A DNA stretch of 43,485 nt, from assembly GCF_003992115.1 (NCBI RefSeq), contig NZ_RQUX01000008.1, forward strand, positions 51,516 through 95,000, written 5' to 3'. This document shows, piece after piece, positions 8,334 to 16,233 of this stretch (positions are counted from its first letter, which is position 1; each line of letters starts with the position of its first letter). A program made the position numbers and the translations under genes. Source of the DNA: Veillonella ratti (lineage in GTDB: Bacteria; Bacillota; Negativicutes; Veillonellales; Veillonellaceae). The notes under the pieces are model-generated. The model saw only the letters and a list, made by a program, of their open reading frames with translations. It was not told the origin of the DNA and made no database searches.

Positions 8334-9825
8334 ATCCTATAGCCTCCAAGTTCTTTCGAATTTCAGCCTCTAGTTCATGACTTTTTTCAAACATTTCTGC
8401 AAGTTCAGATGTAAGTCTTGCCATTTTTTCTTCAAATGGCTCACCATCATCTTCTTGTTCTTCAATGCCTACATAACGACCTGGTGTGAGGATATAGTCT
8501 TGTTTAGCAATTTCTTCTGTATCTACTACAGCACAATATCCTTTTTCATTTTCTAATGTACCGTCAACAAAAGATGCATAAGTATCAGCGATTTTCTTAA
8601 TATCTTCTTCCATAAGTTCACGAAGTTTACGAGTCACCATAGACCCCATTTTTCTGGCATCGATAAAAAGGGTTTTTCCTTTTTGTTTCTTTTGCTTATT
8701 CAAAAACCATAACGAAACCGGAATCTGTGTCGTATAAAATAGTTGTGTCGGCATAGCTACAATACACTCTACTAAATCATCATTAATGATATTTTTACGA
8801 ATTTCACCTTCACCACCCGACTGTGATGATAAAGCGCCATTAGCAAGAACCATCCCTATTTTACCTGCCGGAGCTAAATGATAAATCATGTGTTGTAGCC
8901 AAGCAAAGTTGGCATTGCCTGCCGGTGGCATTCCGTATTTCCAACGAACATCTTCTTTTAACTGTTCAGCTCCCCATGGAGACAGGTTAAATGGAGGATT
9001 TGCCATAATATAGTCAGCCCGAAGTGTTGGATGTAAATCATTCAAAAAGGTATCAGCTGAATACCCGCCCAAATTAGGTTCAATTCCACGAATAGCTAAA
9101 TTCATTTGCGCCATTTTCCATGTAGTAGGGTTTGAATCTTGGCCATAAATAGAAATATTACTAATATTTCCGCTATGATTTTCTACAAACTGAGCAGATT
9201 GGACAAACATACCTCCTGAGCCACAACAGGGATCATATACTCGCCCTTTATATGGTTGCAAAATTTCAACTAAGGTTCTTACAATGCACGAAGGTGTGAA
9301 AAACTCACCACCTCGTTTACCTTCTTGTTCAGCAAACATTGATAAGCAATATTCATATGTGCGACCAAGTATATCTTTTTCACTGCCATGCTCAATCATT
9401 TTAATATTAGAAAATAGATCAACAACATTGCCAAGTCTACCTTTATCTAATTCTGGACGAGCAAAGTTTTTAGGTAAAATGTCTTTAAGTCGTTTATTTT
9501 CTTTCTCAATAGAACGCATTGCATTATCAATAACTACACCAATTTCAGGTGTATGAGCCTTTGATGCAATATCACTCCAGCGTGCACCACTAGGGACAAA
9601 GAAAATGCCTTCCGAAAGATATTCGTCAATATCCTCTTCAAAACCATCTCCTTCAGCCACTAATGCCTTATATTTATCTTCAAATCTATCTGAAATATAT
9701 TTTAAAAAGATTAAACCTAATACTACACCTTTATATTCTGAGGCATCCATATTACCTCTTAACACACAGGCTGCATCCCATATTTGTTTTTCAAATCCAA
9801 CATTAGCTGTATTTTTGTCTGCCAC
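8323..9825 (-). CDS. hsdM: Type I restriction-modification DNA methylase M subunit
   Basis: A complete 500-residue HsdM, the N6-adenine methyltransferase subunit of a type I system. It has the HsdM N-terminal helical domain, the SAM-binding motif DPCCGSG at 198-204 and the catalytic NPPF at 276-279, so it should be active when supplied with a working specificity subunit. Translation starts at GTG, supported by AAAGGAG eight bases upstream; the next frame-compatible ATG would remove conserved sequence. It follows mrr by 24 bases and overlaps hsdS. Confidence 0.95.
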   Translation of the reverse strand: MADKNTANVGFEKQIWDAACVLRGNMDASEYKGVVLGLIFLKYISDRFEDKYKALVAEGDGFEEDIDEYLSEGIFFVPSGARWSDIASKAHTPEIGVVIDNAMRSIEKENKRLKDILPKNFARPELDKGRLGNVVDLFSNIKMIEHGSEKDILGRTYEYCLSMFAEQEGKRGGEFFTPSCIVRTLVEILQPYKGRVYDPCCGSGGMFVQSAQFVENHSGNISNISIYGQDSNPTTWKMAQMNLAIRGIEPNLGGYSADTFLNDLHPTLRADYIMANPPFNLSPWGAEQLKEDVRWKYGMPPAGNANFAWLQHMIYHLAPAGKIGMVLANGALSSQSGGEGEIRKNIINDDLVECIVAMPTQLFYTTQIPVSLWFLNKQKKQKGKTLFIDARKMGSMVTRKLRELMEEDIKKIADTYASFVDGTLENEKGYCAVVDTEEIAKQDYILTPGRYVGIEEQEDDGEPFEEKMARLTSELAEMFEKSHELEAEIRKNLEAIGYEM

Positions 9826-9849
9826 AATTTTTCTCCTTTACAAGCCTAA

Positions 9850-10770
9850 TTAATCCTCATTAAAGAAGTCTGTATCAAGCTTCTTCACGGTGTAAAGATT
9901 TTCAATAGAAACTCCAAGGTTATATTCTATCATCAATTCCATAAGTCGTTTGCCATCAATGAGAACTATCTTTTGTAGCAATTGTTTCGCCACATATTCT
10001 CTAGCTTCTGATGAAAACTTAGCCGTTGTAATAAATATTCCTTTAGCCACACCTTGGCCGGCTAATGCCCCTAAAAACTTCTGAATTTCCGGGCGTCCTA
10101 CTACCGAATCCGGTTTCCATTGTTTTGCTTGCGTATAAATTACATCAAATCCTAATCGATCCGCAGCAACCATACCATCTACACCTTCATCACCAGATAG
10201 CTTTGTAACAGAATTTAAAGATAACTCAGCTGACCCATACCCCATTTTAATCAACAACTTAACAACAAGCTTCTCAAATTCATATGGTGTCATTTTCATT
10301 ACTTCAACCAATAATGCATCCGCTAATGATGAATTTAGTTGATTCATTGCATATTCAATTAGCTCTTCCGGACTTTTATCATCAGATCTAGGATCAACAG
10401 GGTTATTACCAGCACTTTGTGTTCCTGGCTCAACGTGCACAAAATCGCGAAAAGCTTCAAACTGTTTTAAATAGTCTAATGTAATATTATCTGCACCATC
10501 TTTTAAAGCCGCTTTACCTAATTTAGTTAACAAATAAGAACCTCTTTGAGGTCTATTAATCAGTCCTGCTTTCTTTAAATAAGTACAAGCCCAGCTTATG
10601 CGTGTATTAACAACTAGTTGACCACTTTCTAACTGTTCAAGGCAATCATCTTTTGTCAACTTAAAGGCAGAAATACAATATTCGCGTATTTCTTTTGATG
10701 TCCGCAATGTCCCATCGCCTAAATATTTAATTACGGAAGGAAAAAATTCAAAGTATTTAGGTATAGCCAT
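9850..10770 (-). CDS. mrr: Mrr-type restriction endonuclease (type IV)
   Basis: This 306-residue protein has an N-terminal winged-helix Mrr_N domain (about 5-90), a linker of about 60 residues, and a C-terminal Mrr catalytic domain of the PD-(D/E)xK fold: the GDEGVDG turn (Asp198), then QAKQW (Gln214, Lys216), with Glu166 as a candidate first acidic residue. Mrr enzymes cut DNA carrying foreign methylation. It sits 24 bases before hsdM as the first gene of the type I operon, a common pairing. GAGGTGAG precedes the ATG, and a TATAAT-like box is visible at 10815-10820 (minus). Confidence 0.9.
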   Translation of the reverse strand: MAIPKYFEFFPSVIKYLGDGTLRTSKEIREYCISAFKLTKDDCLEQLESGQLVVNTRISWACTYLKKAGLINRPQRGSYLLTKLGKAALKDGADNITLDYLKQFEAFRDFVHVEPGTQSAGNNPVDPRSDDKSPEELIEYAMNQLNSSLADALLVEVMKMTPYEFEKLVVKLLIKMGYGSAELSLNSVTKLSGDEGVDGMVAADRLGFDVIYTQAKQWKPDSVVGRPEIQKFLGALAGQGVAKGIFITTAKFSSEAREYVAKQLLQKIVLIDGKRLMELMIEYNLGVSIENLYTVKKLDTDFFNED

Positions 10771-10896
10771 AAACTCACCTCAATAAGATACCATTAACCT
10801 ATTTAATAACCATCATTATAGTAACTTTTAATCTTATATTTAATTATACCTTAATCAAGGAGTTTTAGCTTGATAAAAATGAACTTTTATAACATT

Positions 10897-10934
10897 AATG
10901 CGGTTTGAATTCACATATCCGCGCAAACCGCATT
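10897..10934 (-). terminator. Terminator after the first small paralog
   Basis: AATGCGGTTT pairs with AAACCGCATT around an 18-base loop, about 80 bases past the stop of 11013-11438. The following T content is modest, so this could also act as a structured spacer before mrr. Confidence 0.55.
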
Positions 10935-11012
10935 TTCAAATCAGCATATATTGTTTCACCTTAAATCAATCAACAGAACTACCTCGTTTTCACGTCTCCA
11001 CGGTTCCCGGTT

Positions 11013-11438
11013 TCAACGCCCCTTCGTCGTAATCCCCATTTCCCCAAAATTATCAATGGTAAACGGATATTTCCGTGCGAGATCGCCCATGTCTTTTTTA
11101 CTAAACGCCCCATATTTCATCCCATAGGCTTTCACCACGTAGGCATTACCGTAGATGTTCGTGCCGATTAACATGCTGGCGTTACCGTTATAATAGTTAT
11201 CATCGAGCGGGCAAAAGAAGGGATTTATCAGTTCAGCCTCCATCCTCTTGATGGAGTTTTTAGCATCCACCACAAATACATAGCCCGCCAGACGATAGGC
11301 CCCAAATATATCGACTTTGTGAAAACTTTCGTGCTTGCAAATATCCAGTATCTTGCCCCAACCATGGTTATCGGTCTCAATAGTAATAAATTCAGAATGG
11401 CCGTCATACCCGATTTTTAACACTTTATCCTGTTTCAT
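11013..11438 (-). CDS. Small protein with the N-x-A-S-x-L ... GNAYVV motif, unknown function (paralog 3)
   Basis: A 141-residue protein with a KVLKIGYDGHSEFITIE start and the segment NGNASMLIGTNIYGNAYVV near residues 84-102. Its start and this segment align by eye with 11615-12028 (VIGRDGVSEFVEVE; NENASKL...GNAYVV) and, more weakly, with 12401-12763, so the three are probably diverged copies. The N-x-A-x-x-L...G pattern is faintly like that of DUF3846-type proteins, which I cannot confirm. No signal peptide or membrane segment is present. AGAGGA precedes the ATG. It lies behind a terminator and so may have its own promoter. Confidence 0.65.
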   Translation of the reverse strand: MKQDKVLKIGYDGHSEFITIETDNHGWGKILDICKHESFHKVDIFGAYRLAGYVFVVDAKNSIKRMEAELINPFFCPLDDNYYNGNASMLIGTNIYGNAYVVKAYGMKYGAFSKKDMGDLARKYPFTIDNFGEMGITTKGR

Positions 11439-11500
11439 AGCAGCAGTCCTCTATCCCCTAAATAGCAACAATCTCCTATAGCCTAATAAGTTTTATAAAA

Positions 11501-11542
11501 AAACGCATTACCTTATACTATTCGACTAAATGTAATGCGTTT
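11501..11542 (-). terminator. Terminator of the HsdM-HsdS fusion/small-gene operon
   Basis: AAACGCATTAC pairs with GTAATGCGTTT around a 20-base loop and runs into seven Ts on the minus strand, 70 bases past the stop of 11615-12028. Confidence 0.8.
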
Positions 11543-11614
11543 CCTCTTTTATGAGCTATTTTTTCGGGTATTTTACCTACTTTTTATTGCTAATTTTATA
11601 TGGCTCGCTTGGTG

Positions 11615-12028
11615 CTATTTTGACTCCTCATGATCCCCTTTAATCGGAAATGGATATACTTTTTTCAATTCCCTAATATCCTCATCATAGAGGGCACGGT
11701 AAGTACCATTATCGAATTTCACGACATAGGCGTTTCCGAATATATTTCGTTCCGCAAGCTTAGACGCATTTTCATTAAAAAGTTCGGCATCATCGGCTTT
11801 GGTAAAGCCTTTCCTCCGATCTTTATTAAACGGATCAATCGTGTTGTTGCCATTTACAACGATATAAAAATTTTTGCCTAAATTTTTAACTTTAATTTTC
11901 CGTATACTACAGAAGTGTCTATGCCGTGCGGCACCGGCTATTTCGTCTTGCCCATAGGAACCCGCCTCTACTTCTACAAACTCCGAAACACCATCACGAC
12001 CGATTACCAGTTCTTTATATTTTTTCAT
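11615..12028 (-). CDS. Small protein with the NENASKL ... GNAYVV motif, unknown function (paralog 2)
   Basis: A 137-residue, probably cytoplasmic protein. It begins KELVIGRDGVSEFVEVE and carries NENASKLAERNIFGNAYVV around residues 86-104, the same arrangement as 11013-11438. It ends with a charged tail (KGDHEESK). AAGGAG lies nine bases before the ATG. It is the last gene of the leftward run that starts with the HsdM-HsdS fusion, 37 bases after the 12066 gene, and is followed by a strong terminator. Its function is unknown. Confidence 0.7.
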   Translation of the reverse strand: MKKYKELVIGRDGVSEFVEVEAGSYGQDEIAGAARHRHFCSIRKIKVKNLGKNFYIVVNGNNTIDPFNKDRRKGFTKADDAELFNENASKLAERNIFGNAYVVKFDNGTYRALYDEDIRELKKVYPFPIKGDHEESK

Positions 12029-12065
12029 AAAAACACGCTCCTTATCACACTCAAGGCTCCCTCTG

Positions 12066-12356
12066 CTAATTGGACAAACTCTCTACATATTCCACTAAAA
12101 GTTGTGCCAACCAATTGCCCCTACCAAGGGTTTTACCATTCACAATCTTCGTAGAATTATTAACCAAGCTATAACGGGCCAACACCTTGCCTTTTTCATC
12201 ACACAAGGTCATGCTCCCCCTCATTTCCCCACGAATGGATGCCACCACACGCCCGTCTTTTTTATACGGCAACATAACTTTATACATTTTCATATACTCC
12301 TCTTCATCTTCATAATGAAGGCCTCGACTGCCTTCGATAAAATCTTTGCGAAACAT
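12066..12356 (-). CDS. Small protein of unknown function in the HsdM-HsdS fusion operon
   Basis: About 96 residues starting MFRKDFIEG. I chose this ATG because GGGGAGGA lies at the right distance before it, while the longer reading beginning seven codons upstream includes the ribosome site itself. The sequence has a beta-rich middle (RVVASIRGEMRGSMTL, KGKVLARYSLV) and a C-terminal helix (NWLAQLLVEYVESL). It is not an obvious copy of its neighbours. It lies between two motif-sharing small genes, so co-expression is likely, but no function can be assigned. Confidence 0.65.
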   Translation of the reverse strand: MFRKDFIEGSRGLHYEDEEEYMKMYKVMLPYKKDGRVVASIRGEMRGSMTLCDEKGKVLARYSLVNNSTKIVNGKTLGRGNWLAQLLVEYVESLSN

Positions 12357-12400
12357 TAGTATTCCTCCCCGCTTCACTAACTGTTATCTGCCTACCCCGC

Positions 12401-12763
12401 TTAGCCTACCGTCTTTTTAATGTACTCAATATCCTCGTCTTCCAAAAATTCTCTATAGCTGTCGGTGCGAATGATATACACATTGCCTTGCACCGGTTTA
12501 CCGAGCAGTTTTGAAGCCTTTTCATTATGGGCCGTTTTGCCTATGGGCATCCACATGCCATAAGTTCGTTCACCAATGGTTACGTCTTCAAATACCATGC
12601 CTTCCGCCCGTTCTCTAAATTCCAAATACCCCGGCGCAACGCCACCGATGCTGTAAAATACATTAACCGATATGACGTTATAGCTGCCATCCGCATTGAT
12701 ACGTAAAATTTCGGCGTTACCGTCTTCGATTGGGTCGTAAAAAATGCTTTTTTTCGTAAACAT
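12401..12763 (-). CDS. Small protein with the NEKASKL ... GNVYII motif, unknown function (paralog 1)
   Basis: 120 residues from MFTKKSIFYD. This start is preferred because GAGGAGG stands six bases before it, while the upstream ATG lacks a site. The segment NEKASKLLGKPVQGNVYII near residues 84-102 matches the motif in 11615-12028 and 11013-11438, and a charged helix (FLEDEDIEYIKKTVG) closes the protein in the same way as EDIRELKKVYPF does there. It begins 27 bases after the stop of the methylase-specificity fusion, which points to a linked job, but none is known. Confidence 0.7.
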   Translation of the reverse strand: MFTKKSIFYDPIEDGNAEILRINADGSYNVISVNVFYSIGGVAPGYLEFRERAEGMVFEDVTIGERTYGMWMPIGKTAHNEKASKLLGKPVQGNVYIIRTDSYREFLEDEDIEYIKKTVG

Positions 12764-12789
12764 ACACATCCTCCTCACTATACAAAGTA

Positions 12790-14718
12790 CTATTTATTCT
12801 CTTGTTCTGCTTTAGCCATGGCGTTCTGAATGAGTGTCTTTTTGCCTTCTAAAATCGTATCTAATTGCCTTTGAATTTTTTCTTCTTCAGCTACCATTTT
12901 CAAAAATTCCTTAGCCAGCACCTCTTGTTCGTCACGAGGTACGATTGGAATTTGAAGCTCCCCTAAATCGGTAATACTGATTGTCTTCGTTCGCGATAAC
13001 GGATTCATAGTTTCACTAATTCGAATCAATTGTTCTTTTGCCGCATCCGAAGTCAGATACATGAACAAATAGACGGGATTTATTTCATTTTCATCAACGG
13101 TCAGCTTATAGGTATTACCGCTGCAATAGACATTGCGCCCCTTCAAATCATCAATAAAGCCGAATTTAAACGGTGCCGATTTACTCATAATAATTGTGTT
13201 TATCTTTAGCGGTTTCCGATTCCCCGCTACTGTGACTGTCGTAAGCGAAGGCATTTTCAAAACATCAATCGTGCGGTTATTTAGATGCTTCGGTGTAATG
13301 TATTTTGCCAAATCACCGGTATCCGCCGTATCCGACTCATCGACTTTTTCATCGGCGCCACGTCGAATCTTACACACATCACCGAGGAAATAGGATGGTC
13401 CCTGAAACAGCTCCTCCGTATCAGTCGTTGCGGTAGCACTTCTATTGGTATATCGATCCGGCGACAGATTGCATTGCCTTACTTCCTCTGAAGAAATAAC
13501 TATCGGGTAAAAATCTTCATCTTCATAATGGTAATGTCGTCTATGGTAAACCGGTTCAGCCAAGATGTCTTCAACAGCTACGTCCCTCACGATATTTTCA
13601 ATGCCAAATTCATCATCAGTCACATTTACTGTATATTTTTCACCATAACGATAAAGATCTGCAATTTGCTTGATATTCTCGTCCGACAGATAAAATGACT
13701 GTCCTTTCTTGGTCCTGATTTCACCGGCATTAATCATACGCACATAACGATTAGCATTTTTTGAAAAAATCCAGAGGATGGCGGCTTTCTTATCCCCCGG
13801 AATCAGCCGATTTGATAACAATATAACACTCTCAACTAAACCTTCTTCGAGTAGTTTACAGCGAATCGCCCTGGAAAGTTTATTTGAAACGGCCTCAAGT
13901 GATGTAAGTGCAAGGAGTTTGCCACCCGGCTGCAATGAATCCAACGCTTTTAGAATATATGGCCATTCCCCGGTATGCATAGCTTTGTCTGAACTGGTGT
14001 AGAATAACTCAGCCAGTGAGCTTTTTAAATAGTAGCCCTGATATTGAATCTCCGTTAGCGGGTTTTTACGCGGTGGGCAAATAACGGCGGCTGCCCCTTC
14101 ACTATTGGCGTCTTTTTCAAAAAACAAATTTGCCTCTTGCAGGTTTGCCTGTACGCCCACAAGGTACATCCGAATTTTAGTAACAAAATAATTGCTTTTT
14201 TTCACTTCAATGCCAGCCACCTGTGGTCTTGGCCGACTTTGCAGGAGGGACTGAATCAGGAATTGACCTTGAGCAAATCCCCAGTCATATACCTTATCTT
14301 GACCACGCAACAGCTCTACCAATAATCGATTAATGCTAACGCCTACGTTATATTCAGACTTCGATAGGATAATAGGCTCGGCGAGGACGATATATGTGAA
14401 CAATTCTTCAGACTTACAATGCACTAAAGGCGGTAGAACATCCGGATAATATTGTCTAAGATCAATATAATCCTTTAACATCGAAGGTTCTTGAAGCTTA
14501 GTAACAATGTAATCCTCTGCACCGATTTCACTAAGTCCCTTTTGTTTCATTGTTAACATTAACGTTGCAAACAAAATACTGTCTTTGAACGGGATAAGCG
14601 GCACATCATCCAGTGAATCATAATAGTAGTTTTCAAAAACACTCGCCACTTTAGCGATATACTTTTCGATAACATCTTCACTCAATTCTTGTAACAAACC
14701 AATTGGATAACCAATCAT
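12790..14718 (-). CDS. HsdM-HsdS fusion with degenerate methylase motifs (copy 1)
   Basis: About 642 residues. The N-terminal two-thirds align by eye with HsdM (helical domain, then KVYDWGFAQGQF near 145, EWPYILKALDSLQPGGK, ILWIFSK), and the last third is one HsdS-like recognition domain (SYFLGDVCKIRRG, YITPKHLNN, SITDLGELQIP) followed by a helix with many Lys/Gln/Glu. The SAM motif normally reads DPxxGSG, and the catalytic motif NPPF is CPPR here (214-217), so methyl transfer is doubtful. I chose the MIGYPIG start because AAGGAGG precedes it. It heads a run of small genes. Copy 2 is at 34259-36073. It may bind DNA without modifying it; that is inference. Confidence 0.8.
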   Translation of the reverse strand: MIGYPIGLLQELSEDVIEKYIAKVASVFENYYYDSLDDVPLIPFKDSILFATLMLTMKQKGLSEIGAEDYIVTKLQEPSMLKDYIDLRQYYPDVLPPLVHCKSEELFTYIVLAEPIILSKSEYNVGVSINRLLVELLRGQDKVYDWGFAQGQFLIQSLLQSRPRPQVAGIEVKKSNYFVTKIRMYLVGVQANLQEANLFFEKDANSEGAAAVICPPRKNPLTEIQYQGYYLKSSLAELFYTSSDKAMHTGEWPYILKALDSLQPGGKLLALTSLEAVSNKLSRAIRCKLLEEGLVESVILLSNRLIPGDKKAAILWIFSKNANRYVRMINAGEIRTKKGQSFYLSDENIKQIADLYRYGEKYTVNVTDDEFGIENIVRDVAVEDILAEPVYHRRHYHYEDEDFYPIVISSEEVRQCNLSPDRYTNRSATATTDTEELFQGPSYFLGDVCKIRRGADEKVDESDTADTGDLAKYITPKHLNNRTIDVLKMPSLTTVTVAGNRKPLKINTIIMSKSAPFKFGFIDDLKGRNVYCSGNTYKLTVDENEINPVYLFMYLTSDAAKEQLIRISETMNPLSRTKTISITDLGELQIPIVPRDEQEVLAKEFLKMVAEEEKIQRQLDTILEGKKTLIQNAMAKAEQENK

Positions 14719-14772
14719 AACTAACTCCTCCTTACGTGAATACAAATTCGTCCGTTTTTATCTAGTAACCGA

Positions 14773-14875
14773 ACTAGATGATTTTATGGGGTTACTAGAT
14801 AGTTCTACTAGATAGTGTTTACTAGATATTTTCTACTAGATAGTTTTGCGGACTAGATAGTTTTGCGGACTAGAT
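14773..14875. repeat. Array of seven ACTAGAT words
   Basis: ACTAGAT occurs at 14773, 14794, 14807, 14821, 14835, 14852 and 14869. Two full 17-base units reading ACTAGATAGTTTTGCGG (14835-14851 and 14852-14868) stand side by side. Further copies of the word lie at 14961 and 15009. The array lies in the 5' region of the HsdM-HsdS fusion gene. Confidence 0.85.
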
Positions 14876-14989
14876 AATCTACTAACTAACACCTCTGCCT
14901 TTTCTTATTTTGGTTTTGTGTAACCATTTTAGGGGATGGCAAAAAAATTTAAGTGCTCTAACTAGATGATTTTTTTAAACCTCCTTTAC

Positions 14990-15059
14990 CGGATAAACTA
15001 ACACTCTTACTAGATAAACTAACACTCTTGCCGGATGAGCTAACATTCTTATCGGATAC
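14990..15059. repeat. Three and a third tandem 21-bp repeats
   Basis: Units 14990-15010, 15011-15031 and 15032-15052 follow the pattern (C/T)(G/A)GATAAACTAACACTCTT(A/G)C with a few changes, then a partial unit CGGATA. Adjacent units abut without spacers, so this is not a CRISPR array. Confidence 0.85.
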
Positions 15060-15525
15060 ATTGTTTTAGGCTTGCCGATCATCGACGAGTCCAGCTATTA
15101 CGCTTTGGCCTCTGAGGAGCTATTCGTCTACTTATACGCTCCAAGCCATCTTCCCAATTTCATTGTACAACCAAAGTTTTCTAAAGTCAAATGGTTTTTA
15201 ACAACCATTTTTATATTGGTTGTATTTAATTTTTATACTAATCTACTAAAAATTAAACGCTAACCGATCCATTAACTACTTTTTAACAATAAAAAAGGGC
15301 TTGCTTCAAGAAAGCGCGAAATTTTATTGCGGATTCCGCATTTTTTTGACGACCTCTTCATGCAAACAAAGCAAAAATTTACCAACTGAGATTCCACCAA
15401 CCCCTTTTACTTCTCATCCCGATTGGTCTATGTATCACCTGTAAATTCTAAATGGATATCGGCAGATCTTATGAAAATATGATAAAATTAATACAAGCGA
15501 TTCTTCATATTAAGGAGGACCATAC

Positions 15526-16218
15526 ATGCGATATTTTTGGTTATTTATAGCAGTTTTTTGCTTCACCCTTTCAACGGAATCTTATTTTTCCGGTTTTGAA
15601 ACAACAAGCCTTGTTGTCCTTGGATTTTTGGCCCTTTACCGCGCCATTCGCTGGAAAAAGAGTTTTAACCCTAAGCTAAAATTCAACAGCGGCAACAAAG
15701 AGCTGGACCGCTTCAACACGGAGCTTTTTGACAAAGCCATTACGGACTACAATAAAATGGAGCGAGAAATCAAAACGTTAAACGATAAATCGTTCCGCAA
15801 GCAGTTACAAAAGACACAGGGTATTGCCAAAAACTTTCTGACCTATTTACAAGAACATCCGGAACGCATCGGCCTTGCCCGTCGTTTCATCGATTACTAT
15901 CAAGATCGTGCCATTTTACTGGTGCAAAAATATAAAGAATTGGAGCGCACGGGGCTTAATGAGCCGGAAGTGGTACAGTCGAAGCGAGAAATTAAACAGC
16001 TCTTTCATCACTACGATGAAGCCTACGCGGATCAGTTTACCAAAGTTCTTAATGCGCAACTTATAGATCTCGATGCGGAAATGAAAATTATGCGTGAAAA
16101 TATGTCGGCCGACGGACTGAATCCGGAAACACCGGAACGTCCAACGACGCCCCAAAAGAGAAATCCGCTCATTGATTCCCTTATTGAACTTAGTGATAAA
16201 TTTTTGAACAAAAAATGA
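15526..16218 (+). CDS. xpaC: XpaC-like membrane protein (5-bromo-4-chloroindolyl phosphate hydrolysis family)
   Basis: The 230-residue protein starts with two hydrophobic stretches (about 3-20 and 25-40, YFWLFIAVFCF and TSLVVLGFLALY), followed by a cytoplasmic, strongly helical and charged region. This is the shape of the XpaC family, which usually sits next to telA, as it does here 15 bases upstream. The role is poorly defined; the pair is linked to envelope stress and resistance to toxic anions in firmicutes. An AAGGAGG site precedes the ATG. Family assignment rests mostly on layout and neighbour. Confidence 0.75.
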   Translation: MRYFWLFIAVFCFTLSTESYFSGFETTSLVVLGFLALYRAIRWKKSFNPKLKFNSGNKELDRFNTELFDKAITDYNKMEREIKTLNDKSFRKQLQKTQGIAKNFLTYLQEHPERIGLARRFIDYYQDRAILLVQKYKELERTGLNEPEVVQSKREIKQLFHHYDEAYADQFTKVLNAQLIDLDAEMKIMRENMSADGLNPETPERPTTPQKRNPLIDSLIELSDKFLNKK

Positions 16219-16233
16219 AAGTAGGGTGCGATT

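Larger units (their letters stand above)
14719..15525. other. Repeat-rich intergenic region between divergent genes
   Basis: About 800 bases without a convincing gene. The left half holds the ACTAGAT-word array and the 21-bp repeats listed separately. At 15328-15340 a short TGCGG/CCGCA hairpin is followed by seven Ts, which could terminate rightward transcription. The 3' end has AAGGAGG at 15512-15518 serving xpaC, with TAAAAT-like sequence about 45 bases before the ATG. Confidence 0.6.

Noticed and set aside
14990-15059. Tandem 21-bp repeats considered as a CRISPR array.
   Set aside because: Units touch each other without unique spacers, and no cas gene is present.
15072-15263. A 63-codon rightward frame with a hydrophobic stretch (FLTTIFILVVFNFYTNLL).
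   Set aside because: It starts at TTG without a ribosome site, begins next to the repeat region and matches no family I know. It could be a relic, but support is too weak to annotate.
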